This document shows, piece by piece, positions 7,540 to 13,655 of a stretch of DNA of 20,660 nucleotides. The notes under the pieces were generated by a model. It was not told where the DNA came from and ran no database searches. It saw only the letters and a list, made by a program, of their open reading frames with translations. Each line of letters begins with the position of its first letter. Positions within the stretch are counted from its first letter, which is position 1. The position numbers and the translations under genes are program-made. Origin of the DNA: Candidatus Thorarchaeota archaeon SMTZ1-83 (lineage in GTDB: Archaea > Asgardarchaeota > Thorarchaeia > Thorarchaeales > Thorarchaeaceae); contig LRSK01000225.1 of the NCBI GenBank assembly GCA_001563325.1, positions 1-20,660 of the forward strand, in the 5' to 3' direction.

Positions 7540-8331
7540 TTGACAAAGATTCATGTCCCGGCCGACCATCCGCGCAAAGACTCTCTTTCCATTCGTGAGC
7601 GAATAATCGAGGGACACGAGAAGGACATTGTTGCCACTGCAGGTCTTCTGGCTCATGGTCGTGGTGAAGCCTTTGACTACATGATTGGTGAGCAGACGAA
7701 TGAACTGGCACACATGGCCTGTCGAGCCGCAGTCGCGGCACTGCTGTCAGCTAAACACCCCATAATAAGCGTCAATGGGAACATCTGCGCTCTGGTCCCA
7801 AGAGATCTCGTTGAGCTCTCTGAACTGACTGGTGCACCACTTGAGATTAATCTCTTCTATTACAGAGCAGAGCGCGAAGAGGCAATCGCTACTGCGCTTA
7901 GAAACGCCGGAGCCACTGAAATACTGGGTACTCACGACCGTCCGTCAGAAACAATCCCTGAGCTCAGCAGTAACAGAAGAAAGGTTGATTCTGAGGGGAT
8001 TGCCAAGGCTGACGTGGTGCTGGTTCCTCTTGAAGACGGAGACCGCACAGAGGCACTTCGGAAGATCAACAAATACGTGGTCACGATTGACCTCAATCCG
8101 ATGTCGCGGACGGCCCTTCTCTCGAACATCACCATTGTTGACAATGTTGTTCGGTCCCTTCCGCTTATGGTGGAATATGCACGAGAGATGAGGGACTGGT
8201 CCGCTGAGCAACTGCGTGAGATAGTTACTGGCTTTGACAATGCCGCGAACCTGAGCAAGGCGCTCAGAATGATGATAGACTATCTTTCAGGTCAGGCCGG
8301 GATAGGCCCTGTTGAGGAGGATGAAACTTGA
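7540..8331 (+). CDS. 4-phosphopantoate--beta-alanine ligase (phosphopantothenate synthetase)
   Basis: Joins 4-phosphopantoate and beta-alanine with ATP to give 4'-phosphopantothenate, the substrate of the CoaBC encoded at 4116-5363. 263 residues, normal for the archaeal family. Seen in order: PADHPRKDSL (7-16), AHGRGEAFDYMIGE (38-51), ISVNGNICALVPRD (76-89), EINLFYYRAEREEAI (102-116), then KADVVLVPLEDGDR, IDLNPMSRTA and ITIVDNVVRS, which together are the family fingerprint. The start is TTG, set by the stop of the preceding gene and a strong Shine-Dalgarno. Its TGA overlaps the next start by four bases (TTGA), so the two genes are probably translationally coupled. Confidence 0.95.
   Translation: MTKIHVPADHPRKDSLSIRERIIEGHEKDIVATAGLLAHGRGEAFDYMIGEQTNELAHMACRAAVAALLSAKHPIISVNGNICALVPRDLVELSELTGAPLEINLFYYRAEREEAIATALRNAGATEILGTHDRPSETIPELSSNRRKVDSEGIAKADVVLVPLEDGDRTEALRKINKYVVTIDLNPMSRTALLSNITIVDNVVRSLPLMVEYAREMRDWSAEQLREIVTGFDNAANLSKALRMMIDYLSGQAGIGPVEEDET
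8314..8320 (+). promoter_or_regulatory. Shine-Dalgarno deciding the TTG start of panE
   Basis: GAGGAGG lies seven bases before the TTG at 8328 and inside the end of the preceding gene. It is the strongest ribosome binding site in the window and fixes the start at the TTG that begins MRIVIMGSGAIG. Confidence 0.65.
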
Positions 8332-9317
8332 GAATCGTAATTATGGGCTCTGGTGCTATAGGGTGCCTCTACGGGGGCTTCTTGAGTAAAGCAGGAGAAG
8401 ACGTACGTCTGCTTGTAGGACGTCATCCCATTGTGGATGCGATCAACAACCGGGGGCTTAGGATTAAGGGAGTTCTGGGTGATCATCTCCTTCGTCTGAA
8501 CGCCACACAGAATGCTAAAGAGATTGATGAAGCAGATTTAGTCCTTATTACAACAAAGGCCTACGATTCTGAGGAGGCCGCCAAGAGAATAAAGCATCTT
8601 ACCGACAAAGGTGCATATGTCTTGGTTCTCCAGAACGGTATCGGAACCGAGAAGAAGGTCGCAGAGGTTCTAGGCACTCGTCGAGTACTCAGAGCCACCA
8701 CATGTATGGGTGCAATTATGACCGGTCCCGGAGAGGTCACTGTTACAGGGTGTGGCATTACTGAGATTGGCTCGCACTATTCCGAGAACATGAAAACGGT
8801 TGAGAAGGTGGTTTCCATTCTCCGAAACGCCGGGTTCGACGTACGATCGTCTGAAAATATCGAAGGGGTCGTTTGGACCAAGACGATTGTAAACTGTGGT
8901 ATCAATCCGATAGGCGCCTTGACTGGCATGACCAATGGTGAAATCTACAACGATGCTCGTCTGAGAAGCCTTGTCGTCAAACTCGTCCAAGAGGCCGTTG
9001 AAGTCGCCACAGCAATAGGAGTTTCTCTCACAGCCGATGACCCCATTCGATACGCACTCGGGACCGCAAAAGCAACCGGCGACAACATCAACTCCATGCT
9101 CCAAGACATCCAACAGTGTAAACAGACAGAGATAGACGCTATAACCGGTGAAGTTGTCCGCTTGGCCAGGGAACACGATATCGAAACTCCCTACAGTGAT
9201 TCCGTCTATTCGCTTGTCAAGGCACTGGAGTCGAAAGTTGTCAAGATGGACGCAGACGATCCCAAGGTCATTCCCTACTCTGCTGAGGAAGTTGAGAGGG
9301 CCATCAGTAATGTCTGA
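8328..9317 (+). CDS. panE: 2-dehydropantoate 2-reductase (ketopantoate reductase)
   Basis: Reduces ketopantoate to pantoate with NAD(P)H, feeding the pantoate kinase two genes upstream. 329 residues. Seen: N-terminal Rossmann motif MGSGAIGCLYG (6-16), TTKAYD (75-80) and LQNGIG (101-106), which contact cofactor and substrate, VVWTKTIVNCGINP (181-194) with the expected catalytic Lys185 and Asn189, and a C-terminal helical half with SMLQDIQQ and TEIDAITGEV. In the last motif the family usually has GR before TEID; here it is CKQ, a mild deviation. Third gene of the operon, overlapping the previous stop by four bases. Its last 14 bases overlap the convergent hydrolase gene, so there is no room for a separate terminator between them. 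Confidence 0.94.
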   Translation: MRIVIMGSGAIGCLYGGFLSKAGEDVRLLVGRHPIVDAINNRGLRIKGVLGDHLLRLNATQNAKEIDEADLVLITTKAYDSEEAAKRIKHLTDKGAYVLVLQNGIGTEKKVAEVLGTRRVLRATTCMGAIMTGPGEVTVTGCGITEIGSHYSENMKTVEKVVSILRNAGFDVRSSENIEGVVWTKTIVNCGINPIGALTGMTNGEIYNDARLRSLVVKLVQEAVEVATAIGVSLTADDPIRYALGTAKATGDNINSMLQDIQQCKQTEIDAITGEVVRLAREHDIETPYSDSVYSLVKALESKVVKMDADDPKVIPYSAEEVERAISNV

Positions 9318-9987
9318 ACATGCTTTGAGCCATCTCATATGACATCTGTGCGTATCTCTTGCCGTTTCCGAGAATGGCATTCATGTGACCCGGGAGTGCA
9401 ATCTCAAAGTCCCATTCCGTGATTCGTCTGAGCGACTCCACAAGCTGTGCCGGACTCCCAGTTGGGAAGTCTACCCTTCCGAAACTTCCGCCAGGGAACA
9501 TCGTATCTCCCGTGATCAATATTCCTCTGTCTTCTACATGGAGACAGATGCTTCCTATCGAATGCCCGGGTGTACTGTATATCTTGAGATCAATATCACC
9601 AAAGCTGAGGACGTCTCCCTCTTGTAGCAATACTTCAATCTTCATCGCGGGAAGTTCTACACCAAAGGTGTTGGAGAGAGTGAGTCGCATGTCCCCTGAG
9701 TTGATCATGTTTCCTTCTGACTTATGCAGATGCAACTTCGGATTGGCAGCCTTCATTATCGGAAGGACACCTCCGATGTGATCTATATGCGAATGTGTCA
9801 ATACAATATCTGTGATTGACTCGATGGAGGATCCAACCTTCTCCAGGTCCCTGTTTAGATTCTCCGAGTAGATCCCTGTTCCCGTATCAATCAAAACTTG
9901 TTTCTCTTCTCCATCTATGTATGCTATGTTGGAATCGAATGAGCTGCTTACAAGAAAGTACAGATTCGGAGATACTTGTTGGAACAT
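9304..9987 (-). CDS. Metallo-beta-lactamase-fold hydrolase (glyoxalase II-like)
   Basis: 227 residues, a single MBL domain. Seen: LIDTGTG (32-38), THSHIDHIGG (64-73) giving His65, His67, Asp69 and His70, then His142 (TPGHS), Asp161 (ITGDTMF) and His201 (LPGHMN), so the two-metal site is complete. Layout and size fit glyoxalase II-like hydrolases; the substrate (thioester, lactone, persulfide or other) cannot be read from the sequence. It is the second gene of a minus-strand operon: the aminotransferase stop lies inside its Shine-Dalgarno (GAGGTGA, 9992-9998), four bases from the ATG. The C-terminal end overlaps panE by 14 bases in a convergent arrangement. Confidence 0.88.
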   Translation of the reverse strand: MFQQVSPNLYFLVSSSFDSNIAYIDGEEKQVLIDTGTGIYSENLNRDLEKVGSSIESITDIVLTHSHIDHIGGVLPIMKAANPKLHLHKSEGNMINSGDMRLTLSNTFGVELPAMKIEVLLQEGDVLSFGDIDLKIYSTPGHSIGSICLHVEDRGILITGDTMFPGGSFGRVDFPTGSPAQLVESLRRITEWDFEIALPGHMNAILGNGKRYAQMSYEMAQSMFRHY

Positions 9988-9991
9988 GGAC

Positions 9992-9998
9992 TCACCTC
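9992..9998 (-). promoter_or_regulatory. Shine-Dalgarno overlapping the aminotransferase stop
   Basis: GAGGTGA on the minus strand contains the TGA stop of the aminotransferase gene and sits four bases before the hydrolase ATG. A terminating ribosome would cover the site, which suggests coupled translation. Confidence 0.55.
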
Positions 9999-11116
9999 AG
10001 ACGGTCAACAAGCCTATCTACTTCTTCAGTAGTGTTATAGAAATGGGGGGATACTCTAAGCCTGCCATCTCGAACAGAGCAGTATATCCTCTCTTTCGAG
10101 ATGCCCTTGTTGACTTCCTCGGCGTCATCCAAGGCACACGACACAATTGGTGAGTTGCTCTTCTTCCCAAACTCGTAGTAGCTAAAGCCTTCCTCTGAGA
10201 GCCTCTTTCTTAGGTAGTCGGCGGTCTCCATGGCTGCTTGCTCTCTGCTCCTAGCGGACACCTCCATCATGGTCTTGAGCGACTCAATCATGCCGACATA
10301 TCCGACCAGAGAGGGAGATCCAATCTCGAACTTCCTTGCACTAGGCAAAGGCTCCCGTTCGAAGTAGCTGAAGTCATCCATTTTCGACACTCCCCACCAA
10401 CCCAGAAAACGTGGTGTGAGCGTGTCAATCGTCTCTTTGCTGATATAGACATAGCCTGCTCCAATTGGGCCAAGCAACCATTTTGCCGCATGCCCAGCAG
10501 CGAAATCGACTCTCTCTCTCTCAAAGTCTGTTTCGGCCCATCCTATGGCCTGTATCACATCTGCCACCAGATAGCCGCCTACACTGTGGATTGCATCTGC
10601 TAGCGCGCCTAGATCCATCCTGTATCCAGTACTAAACTGTACTTGACTAATCGCAACAACCCTTGTGTCTTCATCGATTTGCTCCTTGAAACTGTCAAGC
10701 CATGCAGCACCATTTCTGGACTTGACCACACGAAGCTCTGGTCCATACTGTCTGCTCACATTCTGCCATGGCACGTAGTTTGCGGGAAACTCGAGATCGC
10801 AAAGAACGATGTTTGATCCCTCAGGATATTCTATGCTGTGAGCGAAGGAGTTTATCCCAGAGGATGTGTTGGGAACGAGACCATACTGCTCCTTCTTACC
10901 ACCCTGGAGTTTCGCTAGGAGCTCTAGAAGCACTTCTAGCTGCTTCTCTGTATCCTCAAAACTGCGCCTAACATTGACGCGGTCTTCCAAGTATTGCTTC
11001 ATGGCATCAATACATGACACCGGGGGTATCCCGGTTGAGGCATTGTTCAGGTAGGTCATTTTAGAGAGTGTAGGGAAGTTCTGCTGAATGTACTCGCGCG
11101 AGATGATGTCGGGCAT
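9992..11116 (-). CDS. PLP-dependent class V aminotransferase / cysteine desulfurase-like enzyme
   Basis: 374 residues, fold type I. Seen: YLNNASTGIPP (22-32), TSSGINS (84-90) in the cofactor phosphate region, VADVIQAIG (184-192) with Asp186 placed to hold the pyridine nitrogen, and AGHAAKWLLGPIGAGYVY (207-224) with Lys212 as the Schiff-base lysine. The C-terminal RLRVSPHFYNTTEEVDRL stretch is common to the cysteine desulfurase / isopenicillin-N-epimerase-like branch. I see no clear active-site loop cysteine of a true desulfurase (Cys327 is not obviously it), so the reaction stays open. ATG start; a TATA-like CCTTTATCTG centred 29 bases upstream suits a leaderless transcript. It leads the operon with the MBL hydrolase, so the pair may act in one small-molecule pathway. 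Confidence 0.88.
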   Translation of the reverse strand: MPDIISREYIQQNFPTLSKMTYLNNASTGIPPVSCIDAMKQYLEDRVNVRRSFEDTEKQLEVLLELLAKLQGGKKEQYGLVPNTSSGINSFAHSIEYPEGSNIVLCDLEFPANYVPWQNVSRQYGPELRVVKSRNGAAWLDSFKEQIDEDTRVVAISQVQFSTGYRMDLGALADAIHSVGGYLVADVIQAIGWAETDFERERVDFAAGHAAKWLLGPIGAGYVYISKETIDTLTPRFLGWWGVSKMDDFSYFEREPLPSARKFEIGSPSLVGYVGMIESLKTMMEVSARSREQAAMETADYLRKRLSEEGFSYYEFGKKSNSPIVSCALDDAEEVNKGISKERIYCSVRDGRLRVSPHFYNTTEEVDRLVDRLR

Positions 11117-11140
11117 GATTAGTCATCGAACTTGAACTAT

Positions 11141-11150
11141 CAGATAAAGG
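11141..11150 (-). promoter_or_regulatory. TATA-like element of the aminotransferase-hydrolase operon
   Basis: On the minus strand CCTTTATCTG is centred 29 bases before the ATG (11114-11116). No Shine-Dalgarno lies between, so a leaderless start is likely. It shares a 106-base divergent gap with the GTPase promoter. Confidence 0.45.
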
Positions 11151-11175
11151 TCACTGCGGAGATTATCCCCCTAAG

Positions 11176-11211
11176 ATTTAAGACAGGTAAGATATCCGTT
11201 ATCTTTCGGAG
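11176..11211 (+). promoter_or_regulatory. TATA-like element and Shine-Dalgarno of the GTPase gene
   Basis: ATTTAA at 11176-11181 predicts a transcript start near 11204. GGAG at 11208-11211 lies 11 bases before the TTG at 11223. Both elements are weak. Confidence 0.35.
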
Positions 11212-11222
11212 AGCGGCAGTCC

Positions 11223-12140
11223 TTGCTTAGGAGGCTAAGGTCAAGATTCAGACGCGAAAAGAAGGAAGAGTCTGAAGAAGACCGCCTCGAAGCCGCTTCA
11301 ACTACAAGCCCTGAAACGAGAAGCACCCTAGAAATGCCCCCAAGAGAAGTGACCCCTCCAGAAGCAGTTGCTGTTGAACCCGGGGAGCCATTCAAACTAC
11401 CGCGTGAAACACCCAGAGTAGGGGCGCGCGAGCCTGAGCCCACTGGGACCATTGTTGCGTCATCTACAGAACTGAGGATTGAGGCCGAATCGACCTCGAA
11501 CATCGCGAGGGCGGCACGAATACATCCTAGGCGAGTGACTGAGATAGTGCCCGGCACTGACTTGAGGCGCGACGATGAAGGTAGAATTCGAATCAAGATT
11601 GTCTTCTATGGGCCTTCTCTATCCGGCAAGACTACTGCATTGAGATGGCTCTTTGCGAATGTGAGATCACTGGGCAAGGGGAGAATTGTTGAGATAGGAG
11701 ATGAGCTTGGACGAACCACCTATTTTGACTTCATCCCGGTATCTGCTGGAAACCGTGTAGTCTTTGACGTCTTCACAGTTGCAGGTCAGCGTAGGCATGC
11801 CACCCAACGCATCAACGTCCTCAGAGGAGTTGACGGTCTCATCTTCATGGCCGATTCCGCCCCTGAAATGATGAACGAAAATCTTGCCTCCATTCAGGAG
11901 CTCCGGATTGCCCTGGGGACCGACAGAATGGCAACCCTACCTATTGTGGTTGCACTCAACAAGAGAGACCTTCCAAATGCAATGCCCGTAGATAGAATGC
12001 TACAGATGCTAGATCTTCATGGCTATCCGACCTTCACCACAATAGCCACAGAAGGGAAGAACCTTCTGCGCATGATGCAGAGAATGCTCCGAGACGCAAT
12101 AGTTATAGAAACAAGCCTCCCATGTTCCTGCCACAGGTAA
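11223..12140 (+). CDS. MglA-like small GTPase with long basic N-terminal extension
   Basis: 305 residues. Residues 1-120 are low in structure: an arginine-rich start (MLRRLRSRFRREKK) and a Pro/Glu/Thr-rich linker. The Ras-like domain spans about 121-295: P-loop YGPSLSGKTTAL (129-140, Lys136), GRTTYFDFIPV (163-173), TVAGQ (185-189), GVDGLIFMADS (202-212), NKRDLP (246-251), TIATEGKN (273-280). TVAGQ in place of DxxGQ and TxxFDF before it are hallmarks of MglA, the bacterial polarity and motility switch, which has TVPGQ. The protein ends CSCHR, with cysteines at 301 and 303. Inferred role: a membrane-associated switch using the basic N-terminus, possibly controlled by a Roadblock protein such as that at 3724-4086. 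The start is TTG with a weak Shine-Dalgarno; a later start inside the extension cannot be excluded. Confidence 0.88.
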   Translation: MLRRLRSRFRREKKEESEEDRLEAASTTSPETRSTLEMPPREVTPPEAVAVEPGEPFKLPRETPRVGAREPEPTGTIVASSTELRIEAESTSNIARAARIHPRRVTEIVPGTDLRRDDEGRIRIKIVFYGPSLSGKTTALRWLFANVRSLGKGRIVEIGDELGRTTYFDFIPVSAGNRVVFDVFTVAGQRRHATQRINVLRGVDGLIFMADSAPEMMNENLASIQELRIALGTDRMATLPIVVALNKRDLPNAMPVDRMLQMLDLHGYPTFTTIATEGKNLLRMMQRMLRDAIVIETSLPCSCHR

Positions 12141-12203
12141 TGCTGACAGGCCAAATCGCAGGACTGACCGAAAAGGTAATTTGAGCTTCCAAGCGTGCGG
12201 TAG

Positions 12204-12233
12204 ATTCGAGCCGGAGAAATCCGGCTTTTGAAT
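12204..12233 (+). other. Hairpin abutting the tRNA-Gln 5' end
   Basis: ATTC pairs with GAAT, then after a small internal loop AGCCGGA pairs perfectly with TCCGGCT around a GAAA (GNRA) tetraloop. The 3' arm runs into TTTT. The last paired base is next to tRNA base 1. It may be the GTPase transcript terminator, or a structured 5' leader of the tRNA precursor next to the RNase P cleavage site. Confidence 0.5.
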
Positions 12234-12309
12234 AGCCCCGTGGTGTAGCGGTCAAGCATCGGTGGTTCTGGCCCACCGGACCTAGGTTCAAATCCTGGCG
12301 GGGCTACCA
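12234..12309 (+). tRNA. tRNA-Gln (anticodon CUG), CCA encoded
   Basis: A full cloverleaf is readable: acceptor AGCCCCG/CGGGGCT, D stem GTGT/GCAT with two wobble pairs, anticodon stem GGTGG/CCACC with loop TTCTGGC (anticodon CTG at 12268-12270), T stem CTAGG/CCTGG with loop TTCAAAT, discriminator A at 12306, and an encoded CCA at 12307-12309. There is no intron. The A1-U72 end pair is typical of archaeal tRNA-Gln and is known to mark it for the GatDE amidotransferase route. The upstream neighbour on the same strand is the GTPase gene, 93 bases away. No convincing TATA box sits at the usual distance, only GGTAATTTG around 12175-12183. Confidence 0.95.
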
Positions 12310-12550
12310 CCACCCTTCTATCGTCGAGTGTTTGAGTTTATGAGTGAAATCCATCACGTTGATTTTGAGACCCAGTTTCGAATTCTCCCTCTTTTGCGCC
12401 CTTCGCTCTCAAGACTGCTTCTTGTCCGGATTCCGTCACTTAGGTCTCGATTTTTGCGAATTAGGACTAAAAGAAAGGTTGTTCGATTTTTCGACAGGTC
12501 CGTGCATTTAAGCGGGAACCTATAGATTTATAGGCCGAATATGTCCTATT
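12310..12550 (+). other. Gene-free stretch downstream of the tRNA
   Basis: I see no credible protein gene here; an open frame at 12328-12525 is arginine/leucine-rich, lacks a Shine-Dalgarno and reads as chance. Notable are two copies of TCGATTTTT (12447-12455 and 12483-12491), the second forming TCGA-TTTT-TCGA; these T-runs could end tRNA read-through. CATTTAAGC at 12505-12513 and the TATA box listed next follow. Confidence 0.45.
12519..12534 (+). promoter_or_regulatory. TATA box within a short inverted repeat
   Basis: CCTATA-GATT-TATAGG is a perfect 6-bp inverted repeat containing TTTATAG (12527-12533). The predicted transcript start is at about 12555, at the 5' edge of the folded RNA at 12551-12660, so this is its likely promoter. 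It could also drive the methyltransferase gene as one long-leader transcript. Confidence 0.5.
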
Positions 12551-12660
12551 AGGTCGGAGACGCAAGACCCGCGTATTCACGTTCGTTAACTTGAGTTTCC
12601 TGTTGCTTCAGTCTGCGTCCCTCCCGGCGGAGATCAACAGGTAGCGGGTCTTCTCCACCT
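12551..12660 (+). ncRNA. Candidate structured RNA (separate RNA or leader of the methyltransferase gene)
   Basis: The ends close in a helix of 17 pairs: AGGT/ACCT (12551-12554 with 12657-12660), GGAG/CTCC (12556-12559 with 12653-12656) and AAGACCCGC/GCGGGTCTT (12564-12572 with 12644-12652), with a C and an ACGC bulged on the 5' side. Inside, CCTGTTG/CAACAGG (12599-12605 with 12635-12641) makes a perfect 7-bp stem two bases from the outer helix, capped by CTCC-CGGC-GGAG (12621-12632). The bulged ACGC could pair with GCGT at 12615-12618. It matches no 5S, SRP, RNase P, C/D or H/ACA pattern I know. The ATG at 12731 is 70 bases beyond, so cis and trans roles are both open. Confidence 0.45.
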
Positions 12661-12730
12661 TCTTCTGAATCTCAGGGTTTCATGACAAGCTTCATATCAT
12701 CGCTGAATCAGACTGACTGAGAGGTGTGCT

Positions 12731-13513
12731 ATGATGGAACGCGTAGAGCTGGGCTGGAATGAGTTCTGGGCCGAGATTTTCCGTGTGAAACACCGTGGGT
12801 CGATTCCTGGTATCCAACAGTACGATGAGATGGTGGTAGACTTCTGCATCGAAGTCCTGAATCTTGGAAAAGGCAAGTCAGTCTTGGACATAGCCTGTGG
12901 CGCCGGTGATCAGAGTGTTCTCTTTGCGAAACGCGGACTGAATGTATCGGGTTTTGATCTATCCAATTGTCTAATCGAAGTCGCGAAGAAGCGTGCTGGT
13001 GAGGCGGGTCTGAAGGTTGACTTCACGCCAGCGGACATGCGTGAAATGGACTTCAAAGAGCGCTTCGAGGCCGCAGTTCTGCTCAGTCATAGCTTCGGAT
13101 TCTTCAACCACGAAGAGAACATGGGTGTCTTGAAGGGCACCTACAAGGCTCTTGCAAAGGGCGGAAGGCTTCTACTGGATCTCATGAATCCCTACAACCT
13201 TCCACGTTTCCAGAAGGCATGGACGAAGTTGGAAGGCGGCTATCTCCTCACTGAACCTCATGTAATCGATGCACCCGCAGGAGTCCTTAGAGGAAGGCCC
13301 GCTACATTCGTGGACACTGAGTCAGGGAGAATCACACTCATGAATGAGGACGCCATGTCCAACAATGACATTCGCATGTACACTGCTCTTGAGATTACTA
13401 GGATGCTGAAGGAAGTCGGGTTCAGCAAGACGGAGTTCTATGGTCAGAACAAGCTACCTCGGATGCCGTATGCTTCGGAGTCCGAACGAATGGTTGTCGT
13501 AGCCACAAAATAG
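12731..13513 (+). CDS. Class I SAM-dependent methyltransferase
   Basis: 260 residues. Seen: motif I VLDIACGAGDQS (51-62), the acidic residue ending strand 2 in VSGFDLS (Asp77), FTPADMREMDF (98-108) in the motif II/III region, AAVLLSHSFGFF (114-125), then GGRLLLDLMNP. The methyl acceptor cannot be told; similar small soluble methyltransferases act on varied small molecules. There are two adjacent ATG codons (12731 and 12734); GAGGTG at 12721-12726 can serve either. There is no membrane segment. It may be preceded by a leader of roughly 175 bases holding the folded RNA at 12551-12660, which would make that RNA a candidate regulator of this gene. It ends about 140 bases before EF-2, which has its own TATA box. 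Confidence 0.88.
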   Translation: MMERVELGWNEFWAEIFRVKHRGSIPGIQQYDEMVVDFCIEVLNLGKGKSVLDIACGAGDQSVLFAKRGLNVSGFDLSNCLIEVAKKRAGEAGLKVDFTPADMREMDFKERFEAAVLLSHSFGFFNHEENMGVLKGTYKALAKGGRLLLDLMNPYNLPRFQKAWTKLEGGYLLTEPHVIDAPAGVLRGRPATFVDTESGRITLMNEDAMSNNDIRMYTALEITRMLKEVGFSKTEFYGQNKLPRMPYASESERMVVVATK

Positions 13514-13532
13514 AGGGCCCATGACGATAATC

Positions 13533-13539
13533 TTTTAAG
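13533..13539 (+). promoter_or_regulatory. TATA box of the EF-2 gene
   Basis: TTTTAAG within ATCTTTTAAGAT predicts a transcript start at roughly 13560-13566, so EF-2 has a leader of about 90-95 bases. GGTGA at 13645-13649 is a Shine-Dalgarno six bases before the TTG start. Confidence 0.5.
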
Positions 13540-13552
13540 ATTCTGTAAGCGT

Positions 13553-13630
13553 GGTCGGCCAGCCGCCGAGAAGGCCTTCGGTGACCCCGACCGAGTTCTT
13601 TCGGAACTTTGACTTGTGGAGTTGGGGTCA
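13553..13630 (+). promoter_or_regulatory. Structured EF-2 leader with competing helices
   Basis: Fold A: GGTCGG/CCGACC (13553-13558 with 13587-13592) over an inner stem CGCCGAG/TTCGGTG (13564-13570 with 13577-13583). Fold B: TGACCCC/GGGGTCA (13582-13588 with 13624-13630), a perfect 7-bp stem. The two share bases 13582-13588, so they exclude each other. A small hairpin AGTTC-TTTCG-GAACT (13594-13608) sits inside fold B. The Shine-Dalgarno follows 14 bases later. If transcription starts near 13562, the outer arm of fold A is lost. Confidence 0.4.
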
Positions 13631-13655
13631 GACTACCCGAAAAAGGTGAAAACCA

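Noticed and set aside
8670..9380. 236-codon minus-strand frame antisense to panE
   Set aside because: panE on the plus strand has every family motif; the antisense frame shows no domain and is a shadow of it.
12328..12525. 65-codon open frame between tRNA-Gln and the folded RNA
   Set aside because: Arginine- and leucine-rich composition, no Shine-Dalgarno, no placed TATA box and no recognisable domain. It reads as a chance frame in a gene-free region.
12551..12660. 5S rRNA, because of the length and the closing terminal helix
   Set aside because: The conserved 5S loop sequences are missing and the 17-pair closing helix is too long for helix I.
12675..12720. C/D box small RNA, from an ATGACAA-like box C and several CTGA boxes
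   Set aside because: Box C deviates at two positions, and the CTGA copies are clustered without the spacing of D' and D boxes.
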